From: JAEVLT01 sp050496765
GTDB taxonomy: Bacteria; Bacillota; Bacilli; Bacillales; Cytobacillaceae
Direction: 5' to 3'
Length of the DNA stretch: 64,000 nt
NCBI RefSeq assembly: GCF_050496765.1
Contig: NZ_JBNWEO010000015.1
Location: forward strand, 248,001-312,000
The notes beneath the pieces were generated by a model that was not told the DNA's origin, made no database searches, and saw only the letters and a program-made list of their open reading frames with translations. Shown here one piece after another: positions 58,309 through 64,000 of the stretch; position 1 is the stretch's first letter; each line of letters starts with the position of its first letter. Both the position numbers and the translations under genes were made by a program.

Positions 58309-59178
58309 TTACCTGCTTTGAAAGCAAATGATACTTTGGGCTCCCACAAGCAAGGACAAAATGGAAACATGCAATAGGACAGCACCAAGACTTAGCTGAG
58401 TATAGATTAACAGGCCTCCGCTTAATGCTTGAAGGAGAATGAAGAAAATATTAATTTGGCTAATTCGATAAATATCAGGTCTGGATGTACGCGTTTTTTT
58501 TGCCAGTCGATTGATCGCAATGAACAGAATGACTAAACCAAGGGCAAATAACCGATGGGTAACATCAACCCAGAACGCATTTCCCACCTCTGCCAGACTT
58601 TCTGTTGGGATCGGGAAGCCCCGAAAGGCTCCTCCGGCACCTGTTTTGGCTACATAGCCTCCAAAATAGATAGCCGCGTATAGAAATACAAAAACAAACC
58701 AAGAAAAAAGGGTGAAAGAAGAGGGCAATTTTTCTAAACTTTGAATTTTTCTTTCCTCTACGTAAATGACATATGCAATATTAACCAATGCCGCAAACGA
58801 AATAAGCGCAATACCCAAATGGGCTGCCAAAAGCATTGGAGAGAGCGGCATCAATACGGTTAATGCACCCAATGTTGATTCGCCGAGTATTCCCACAATC
58901 GCAAATAGCACAAGCCATTTAATTTTTTTCGTTTTATAACGGAACCAGGCAATTGCCGAAACGACAAATAGCAAAATACTTGCAAGTCCAACAAAAATAC
59001 GATGAGTATACTCGATAACGGAATGATAATCAGAAAAATCTGGGAGGAAGCTTCCATTACATAAAGGATAACCACGTCCGCACCCTAGAGCAGAATTAGT
59101 CAACGTATCAATAAAACCGATAATATTTACCAAAAAGATTGTCGCAGCCCCAGCAACAGCGAGCCAAAAATAACGCAT
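58309..59178 (-). CDS. ctaA: Heme A synthase CtaA
   Basis: Converts heme O to heme A for aa3-type oxidases. 289 residues with eight helices in two related halves. CGRGYPLCNG gives the extracellular cysteine pair, EYTHRIFVGLAS has the first heme-ligand His, and VDVTHRLFALGLV the later ones. Start ATG 59176-59178, 7 nt after AGGAGG; an ATG six nucleotides earlier (59184) has almost no spacing. It follows ctaB by 11 nt, so the two are one unit. Confidence 0.95.
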   Translation of the reverse strand: MRYFWLAVAGAATIFLVNIIGFIDTLTNSALGCGRGYPLCNGSFLPDFSDYHSVIEYTHRIFVGLASILLFVVSAIAWFRYKTKKIKWLVLFAIVGILGESTLGALTVLMPLSPMLLAAHLGIALISFAALVNIAYVIYVEERKIQSLEKLPSSFTLFSWFVFVFLYAAIYFGGYVAKTGAGGAFRGFPIPTESLAEVGNAFWVDVTHRLFALGLVILFIAINRLAKKTRTSRPDIYRISQINIFFILLQALSGGLLIYTQLSLGAVLLHVSILSLLVGAQSIICFQSR

Positions 59179-59189
59179 TCCCATGCCTC

Positions 59190-60104
59190 CTATAAGATGC
59201 CAGCAACCATAGCCGAAAACATCCCAAGAATATAAAATAAAGAACAAACAAATGTTCGTTTTGCCCAAATGAATTGATCATCTGATTCTTTCCACATTTT
59301 CCATGTGCAATAGAGTAGCGCACTATTAAAAAGAACAGCAAAAGTCAAATAAATATAATTAAAATGTCCGCTTACAAACAGGGTAACAGAACAGGCGAAA
59401 AGCAGCAACATATAAAGTAAGCTCTGGAATTTAGTTGACCTTGCACCTTTTACAACTGGCATCATTGGAATGCCTGCTTTTGTGTATTCATCGTTTTTGT
59501 ACAAAGCAAGAGCCCAAGAATGCGGGGGAGTCCATAAAAAAACGACCATGAACATCAACAGTGCGGTTACATTTAAACTACCAGTGACCGATGCCCACCC
59601 GATTAAAATCGGAAATGCTCCAGCTCCGCCTCCAATGACAATGTTTAACGGTGTTCGGCGTTTTAACCACATCGTGTAGGCAACCGCATAATATAAATAG
59701 CCTGCTGCATTTAAAAAAGCAGTAAGAGGGTTTACGAAAGCGAAGGCAATGACGATCGACAAGATCCCCAGGATGATACCAAACCGTAAAACAGACTGAG
59801 GTTCGATCATTCCTGTTGGAATGGGGCGTTTGGCTGTCCGTTCCATAATTCTATCAATATCGCGATCATACCACATATTGATAGCGGCCGATCCGCCTGC
59901 GGACAAAGAAGCACTTAAAAGCATGAAAAACATTGTAGAAATGGTAGGAATCCCTTTTTCCGCAACAATTGCAGCACAAAGAGAGGTGAACACAAGCATC
60001 ACCAATATCTTTGGCTTTGTGACTTCAATATATGCGGAAACGAGTTGAGTTAATTGTTGTAACTGAGAGGGAGACTCCTGGCGAACTTCATTTAAAACTG
60101 ACAC
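59190..60104 (-). CDS. ctaB: Protoheme IX farnesyltransferase CtaB (heme O synthase)
   Basis: Attaches farnesyl to heme b to make heme O. 304 residues from GTG 60104. UbiA prenyltransferase fold with NMWYDRDIDRIMERTAKRP as the Mg-diphosphate motif and a second YKNDEYTKAGIPMMP. The frame is open to 60128 (TTG), but AAAGGAG with about 10-nt spacing favours GTG 60104. Order qoxABCD-ctaB-ctaA differs from B. subtilis, where ctaA diverges from ctaB. Confidence 0.95.
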   Translation of the reverse strand: MSVLNEVRQESPSQLQQLTQLVSAYIEVTKPKILVMLVFTSLCAAIVAEKGIPTISTMFFMLLSASLSAGGSAAINMWYDRDIDRIMERTAKRPIPTGMIEPQSVLRFGIILGILSIVIAFAFVNPLTAFLNAAGYLYYAVAYTMWLKRRTPLNIVIGGGAGAFPILIGWASVTGSLNVTALLMFMVVFLWTPPHSWALALYKNDEYTKAGIPMMPVVKGARSTKFQSLLYMLLLFACSVTLFVSGHFNYIYLTFAVLFNSALLYCTWKMWKESDDQFIWAKRTFVCSLFYILGMFSAMVAGIL

Positions 60105-60208
60105 AGAACTCAAACTCCTTTTTTGCAAATCGAAATTTGCATAAATTCAGTCATGCCACTAACACTTTACTTGCAAACTTATCAACTGGCATTTTTTTCA
60201 TAACTTCA

Positions 60209-60240
60209 GCGCCCAGCGAGTAGGGAACTTCGCTGGGCGC
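60209..60240 (-). terminator. Strong hairpin between qoxD and ctaB
   Basis: GCGCCCAGCGA / TCGCTGGGCGC, 11-bp perfect GC-rich stem, 16 nt past qoxD. On the minus strand a T-run is not adjacent, so it may be an attenuator or mRNA end-protector rather than a full terminator. Confidence 0.65.
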
Positions 60241-60256
60241 CAAGGATCTCGAAACT

Positions 60257-60556
60257 TTATTGTACTTGCGAATTGAATGTCATAATCCAAATAGATCCAA
60301 TGATAATCGTTAAAGCAAAGACAAGTCCTAAAACTAGCGCCATTGCATTGTATCTTGGACCTTCCCCGTCACGAATATGCATGAAGAAGAAGAGCTGAAT
60401 CACAAATTGCAGCGCAGCAGCAATTAAGATGCTGGCAACAAGTGCAGTTTTTGAGAGTAAATGCTCTAAAACCAGTACGAGCGGAATAATGGTTAAAACA
60501 ATCGAAAGGATGAAGCCAATCAAGTATGCTTTTATCGAACCATGTTGTTCATGCAT
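60257..60556 (-). CDS. qoxD: Cytochrome aa3 quinol oxidase subunit IV
   Basis: 99 residues with three helices: GSIKAYLIGFILSIVLTIIP, then two more, with FVIQLFFFMHI typical of CyoD/QoxD. A small assembly or stability subunit, shorter than the ~124 of B. subtilis. Starts directly after qoxC (no gap). Confidence 0.92.
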   Translation of the reverse strand: MHEQHGSIKAYLIGFILSIVLTIIPLVLVLEHLLSKTALVASILIAAALQFVIQLFFFMHIRDGEGPRYNAMALVLGLVFALTIIIGSIWIMTFNSQVQ

Positions 60557-61168
60557 TTACATCACCCCCATTAAATAAACGATCGTGAAGATGAAAATCC
60601 ATACGGCGTCCAGAAAGTGCCAATACAGGCTGATGATTGAAACTTTTCTTTTCGTAACAGCCGTGATGCCTCTTTTAGAAAGTTGAACAATCAATCCGAT
60701 CATCCACAGGATACCAAATGAAACGTGAAGGCCGTGCGTACCAACAAGAGAAAAGAAAGAGGTTAGAAACGCACTTTTCGTAATCGTAGCTCCATCAGCA
60801 GCCATCCGTGTGAATTCGCTAATCTCAAGGCCGACAAACACTGCACCAAGAGCAGCGGTAACTACCAGCCAAGAAATAAGCCCTTTTTTATCATTTTTAT
60901 GCATCGAAAGAACAGCCAACCCGCTTGTAAACGAGCTAATCAAAAGAATGAACGTTTCAATAACGAAAGTAGGGATTTCGAACTCTTTTGCAGTAAATCC
61001 GCCGTTTGTATGGGTGCGTAAAACTGAATAGGCAGCAAACAATGTCGCAAACAATAAAACGTCGGTAACAAGGAAGATCCAAAATCCTAATATTTTTAAT
61101 CCTTCCTGATCAACGTGACCATGATCATGACCATGGTCAGAAACATGAGCAGAAGCGCTTTGTTGCAT
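60557..61168 (-). CDS. qoxC: Cytochrome aa3 quinol oxidase subunit III
   Basis: 203 residues with five helices after a His-rich cytoplasmic N-terminus (HVSDHGHDHGHVDQEG). LGFWIFLVTDVLLFATLFAAY and GTHGLHVSFGILWMIGL match CyoC/QoxC. The ATG follows GGGGTATAAAAC. Confidence 0.95.
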   Translation of the reverse strand: MQQSASAHVSDHGHDHGHVDQEGLKILGFWIFLVTDVLLFATLFAAYSVLRTHTNGGFTAKEFEIPTFVIETFILLISSFTSGLAVLSMHKNDKKGLISWLVVTAALGAVFVGLEISEFTRMAADGATITKSAFLTSFFSLVGTHGLHVSFGILWMIGLIVQLSKRGITAVTKRKVSIISLYWHFLDAVWIFIFTIVYLMGVM

Positions 61169-61182
61169 GTTTTATACCCCCC

Positions 61183-63165
61183 TTAAGCATTCTTTCCAAC
61201 AGAAATATATCGTCCAAGTGCTTTTTCCGTACCGATCACTTCATCAACTGGAATGTAATAGTCAGTATCGTATTGGAAGGAACGAACGAACAGCGTAACC
61301 GCTACCCCGATTAAACCTGCAATTCCCATCCAAATCCATTCAAACGTAAAGCCAAAGCCGGCGATAAACCAAAATACGGACATGATGAACGGAACGCCGG
61401 TGTTTTTCGGCATATGAATTGCCTCATACTTCACTGGTTCTTGTTTAAATGTTCCAGCTTTAACTTCTTCTTTATGATACCACCAAGCATCGCGTCCTTT
61501 TACATTCGGTAAAATCGCGAAGTTATAGACAGGCGGCGGGGAAGGAATTGACCACTCTAATGTACGGCCATCCCAAGCATCACCAGTCGTATCGCGCTCA
61601 CCATATTTAATGCTGTAAAGAATTTGCCATACCTGGAATATAAATCCAATTCCCATTAAGAAGGCACCGATCGTTGAGATCAAGTTGAGCGGAGCCCAGC
61701 CCATATCCCAACCCATCGTTTGGTTATAAGTGTAAATTCTTCTCGTCATTCCCATAAAACCAAGGGCATATTGTGGCATGAATGTTACATAGAAACCAAT
61801 TTGCCATAACCAGAATGCCCATTTGCCAAGGCGGTCATTTAATTTAAATCCAAACAGTTTTGGCCACCAGTAGTACAGACCAGCAAGATATCCGAATACA
61901 ACACCGCCGATTAATACTTGGTGGAAGTGGGCGATTAAGAAATAGCTATTATGGTACTGATAGTCTGCAGGAGCAGCAGCAAGCATTACCCCAGTAGCAC
62001 CACCGACCAGGAATGTTGGGATAAACGCGTTAAACCAAAGCAATGGCTGTGTTACGCGAATGCGTCCGCGGAACATCGTAAACAGCCAGTTAAACACTTT
62101 AACACCAGTTGGAATCGCAATAATCATTGTTGCAATCGCAAAGACAATGTTTACATCTGCACCAGCACCCATTGTAAAGAAGTGGTGTGCCCATGTGAAG
62201 TAGGAAACAACACTGATGGCAATCATCGAGAAAACCATTGAACTATAACCGAAAATACGTTTTCTTGAGAAGGTAGCAACAATCTCAGAAAAGACGCCAA
62301 ATGCAGGCAAGACAACGATATAAACTTCCGGGTGACCCCACATCCAGATCAAGTTGATCCACATCATTGGGTTACCGCCGGCATCCATTGTAAAGAAATG
62401 GCCGCCAAGTAAACGGTCGATTGTTAACATTGCCAAAGATACCGTTAGGATTGGGAATACACCTAAAATAGCGATAGACGATGACAATACAGACCATGTA
62501 AACAATGGCATATCGCGTAAACGCATTGATGGCGTGCGCATTTTCAGAATGGTTACAACAAAGTTGATACCTGTTGCCAAACTACCGATACCGGAGATCT
62601 GAATGCCCCAGATCCAAAAGTTCTGGCCTGGACCAGGACTAAATTGATTTTCCGATAAAGGCGGATAGGAAAGCCAACCTGCGCTTGCTGAGCCGCCGAT
62701 AACAAACGAAATGTTAAACAACATTGCCCCGATAAAGAACAGCCAGAAACTAACAGCGTTCAAAAATGGATAGGCAACATCTCTTGCTCCAATTTGCAAT
62801 GGAACGACCATATTAAATAAAGCAAACATAAATGGCATAGCCATAAATAGGATCATAATGGTTCCATGCGTTGTAAAAATTTCATTATAGTGCTGTGATG
62901 CCAGAAATTTGTTATCCGGCATTGCTAATTGAAGACGCATTAAGACTGCGTCCACACCACCGCGGAAAAGCATCAATAAAGACGCAATCAAATACATGAT
63001 TCCGATTTTTTTATGGTCAACAGTTGTAATCCATTCACGCCATAGCCAGCCCCATTTTTTAAAATAGGTGAGATAAAAGATGATCGCAACGCTGACCAAT
63101 ACAATGGAAACATCTGCACCATAAATCATCGGATCGCCTGTCACGAAAAAACCAGATGTATTCAT
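61183..63165 (-). CDS. qoxB: Cytochrome aa3 quinol oxidase subunit I
   Basis: Catalytic subunit that reduces O2 at the heme-copper site and pumps protons. 660 residues, strongly QoxB-like (FVTGDPMIYGADVSIVL at the start; RSFQYDTDYYIPVDEV near the end). Ligands: heme a His in TTHGTIMI, CuB His in WGHPEVYIV (with the cross-linked Tyr) and AHHFFTMG, heme a3 pair in HFHQVLIGG. ATG follows GGGAGGAAA. A perfect hairpin lies between it and qoxA. Confidence 0.97.
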   Translation of the reverse strand: MNTSGFFVTGDPMIYGADVSIVLVSVAIIFYLTYFKKWGWLWREWITTVDHKKIGIMYLIASLLMLFRGGVDAVLMRLQLAMPDNKFLASQHYNEIFTTHGTIMILFMAMPFMFALFNMVVPLQIGARDVAYPFLNAVSFWLFFIGAMLFNISFVIGGSASAGWLSYPPLSENQFSPGPGQNFWIWGIQISGIGSLATGINFVVTILKMRTPSMRLRDMPLFTWSVLSSSIAILGVFPILTVSLAMLTIDRLLGGHFFTMDAGGNPMMWINLIWMWGHPEVYIVVLPAFGVFSEIVATFSRKRIFGYSSMVFSMIAISVVSYFTWAHHFFTMGAGADVNIVFAIATMIIAIPTGVKVFNWLFTMFRGRIRVTQPLLWFNAFIPTFLVGGATGVMLAAAPADYQYHNSYFLIAHFHQVLIGGVVFGYLAGLYYWWPKLFGFKLNDRLGKWAFWLWQIGFYVTFMPQYALGFMGMTRRIYTYNQTMGWDMGWAPLNLISTIGAFLMGIGFIFQVWQILYSIKYGERDTTGDAWDGRTLEWSIPSPPPVYNFAILPNVKGRDAWWYHKEEVKAGTFKQEPVKYEAIHMPKNTGVPFIMSVFWFIAGFGFTFEWIWMGIAGLIGVAVTLFVRSFQYDTDYYIPVDEVIGTEKALGRYISVGKNA

Positions 63166-63195
63166 CGAAAAAATTTCCTCCCAATTTTTGGCTTA

Positions 63196-63221
63196 TCAGA
63201 ATTTATACCGATAAATTCTGA
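63196..63221 (-). other. Perfect hairpin between qoxA and qoxB
   Basis: TCAGAATTTAT-4 nt-ATAAATTCTGA, 11-bp perfect stem. On the minus strand it ends about 14 nt before the qoxB ribosome binding site. There is no T-run. It may set the ratio of qoxA to qoxB message or be a processing site. Confidence 0.6.
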
Positions 63222-63298
63222 ATGCATCATTTCAACTACGCCCCAGGAACCTTCCAAAGGATTCACCAGTAGGCGAGTTCTCATTTCATTTACTTCTG

Positions 63299-64000
63299 TT
63301 ACTTCTTAGTATCCATACTTGTCATGGCATTATTATCGCCCATGTTGTTCATGTGTTGGTAATATTCGCCGCCATTTTTGTTTACAATATCTTGGAACAG
63401 CCCCTTCGGATAAGAAGAAAAGCTAAGTTCTTTTTCTAGGCTTGGCGCTGAGAGTTTTTTATACCCATCTTTTGTTAAAACAGGGGAGCTTTTCTTAACA
63501 TCTGCAGCCCATTTGTCAAAATCAGCCTGGCTTACAGACTTCACTCTGAATTGCATATGAGCAAACCCTTTTCCAGTAAAGTTCGCCCCTGATCCGAAGT
63601 ATTCACCTGTTTTATCAGCTTGCAGCCATAATCCGAGCGACATACCTGGCATTGTGTATTCTTGGCCACCGAGCTGCGGAACCCAGAATGAATTGATATT
63701 CGAATCCGATGTCAAAATAAATTGTACAGGTACACCTGCAGGAATTTCAGCATAGTTGACCGTTGCAATGTTTTTTTCTGGATACGTAAACATCCATTTC
63801 CAGTTCATTGAAGTTACTTGAACAACCATTGGCTTTACATCTTTAACTGGTGGTTTTGTTAAATTCAAAGTTGTTTGTGCAGTAAAATATCCAAGAATTG
63901 CAATGATTACTACAGGAATACCCCACCAAATAATTTCCAGCACCTTGCTATCTGCCCATTCAGGCTGATAAGGAGCTTTATTGCCTGGTTTATCGCGATA
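63299..64000 (-). CDS. qoxA: Cytochrome aa3 quinol oxidase subunit II, 5' end outside window
   Basis: 233 residues visible; the N-terminus (probably a lipoprotein signal and first helix) lies beyond the right edge. Helix EIIWWGIPVVIIAILGYFTA and cupredoxin domain with TSMNWKWMFTYPEKNIATVN. The CuA ligands (two Cys, His) are missing: the loop reads GANFTGKGFAHM, so it is a quinol and not a cytochrome c oxidase. C-terminal tail is Asn/Met-rich. The first in-window GTG (63943) is internal, not a start. Confidence 0.94.
   Translation of the reverse strand, partial: YRDKPGNKAPYQPEWADSKVLEIIWWGIPVVIIAILGYFTAQTTLNLTKPPVKDVKPMVVQVTSMNWKWMFTYPEKNIATVNYAEIPAGVPVQFILTSDSNINSFWVPQLGGQEYTMPGMSLGLWLQADKTGEYFGSGANFTGKGFAHMQFRVKSVSQADFDKWAADVKKSSPVLTKDGYKKLSAPSLEKELSFSSYPKGLFQDIVNKNGGEYYQHMNNMGDNNAMTSMDTKK

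Noticed and set aside
61183..64000. Cytochrome c (caa3) oxidase
   Set aside because: Subunit II lacks CuA ligands and a cytochrome c domain, and subunit I is QoxB-like, so it is a quinol oxidase.
1..64000. tRNA, rRNA, CRISPR, prophage or insertion sequence
   Set aside because: No cloverleaf-like tRNA ends, no regular spaced repeats, and no transposase or integrase motifs were seen on either strand.

Overview
The window looks like a chromosome segment from a low-GC, spore-forming, facultatively anaerobic member of the Bacillaceae. Evidence for this: strong AGGAGG-type ribosome binding sites, frequent TTG/GTG starts, many Bacillus-type small proteins (YkuS, YhfH, YdjO, a YuzL-like remnant, YjcZ-like), a Bacillus dispersed repeat, lipoteichoic-acid synthase LtaS, MprF, HemQ and a QoxABCD quinol oxidase. 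No tRNA, rRNA, CRISPR array, prophage or intact insertion sequence was seen.

Layout. 1-5.0 kb: 5'-part of a YidC insertase gene, a CcdA/DsbD-like membrane protein and pflA/pflB (anaerobic formate production). 5.4-14.5 kb: mprF, a D-Ala-D-Ala carboxypeptidase, a 1.3-kb non-coding stretch with two inverted copies of a Bacillus repeat, hsp20, ykuS, a frameshifted yuzL-like gene, ykpA-type ABC-F and a hemerythrin-like gene. 14.6-31 kb is an anaerobic respiration block: narGHJI, ydjO, small genes, an orphan triple-PAS histidine kinase, a formate dehydrogenase with an in-frame UGA and a textbook bacterial SECIS hairpin (selenoprotein), a LysM-3D protein, narK with a perfect Fnr box, and a second NarK fused to a C-terminal PAS domain. 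31.3-35 kb: a c-di-AMP (ydaO-type) riboswitch in front of an ion transporter and ktrB-ktrA. 35-46 kb: comFB-like, sdpR-sdpI-like pair, MFS, ltaS, a three-gene ABC importer, nitronate monooxygenase, PAP2 phosphatase. 46-58 kb: UgtP-like glycosyltransferase, MFS, FAH-family enzyme, a TerD-zinc ribbon-TerB fusion, hemQ with a Fur box, cysK, an isolated glgC, a duplicated-domain protein with MATE transporter, and a Gly-rich membrane protein. 58.3-64 kb (minus strand): qoxA(partial)BCD followed by ctaB and ctaA.

How it fits together: PflBA makes formate without oxygen; the selenoprotein FDH could oxidise it; NarGHJI with two NarK-type transporters respires nitrate; the PAS kinase and NarK-PAS add sensory input; QoxABCD with co-oriented heme O/A synthases handles aerobic quinol oxidation, and HemQ makes the heme. 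The most notable items are the UGA/SECIS formate dehydrogenase (which ordinary gene calling splits in two), the NarK-PAS fusion, and the c-di-AMP riboswitch heading a transporter-ktrBA operon. All family assignments were made by reading the sequence; no database search was run.
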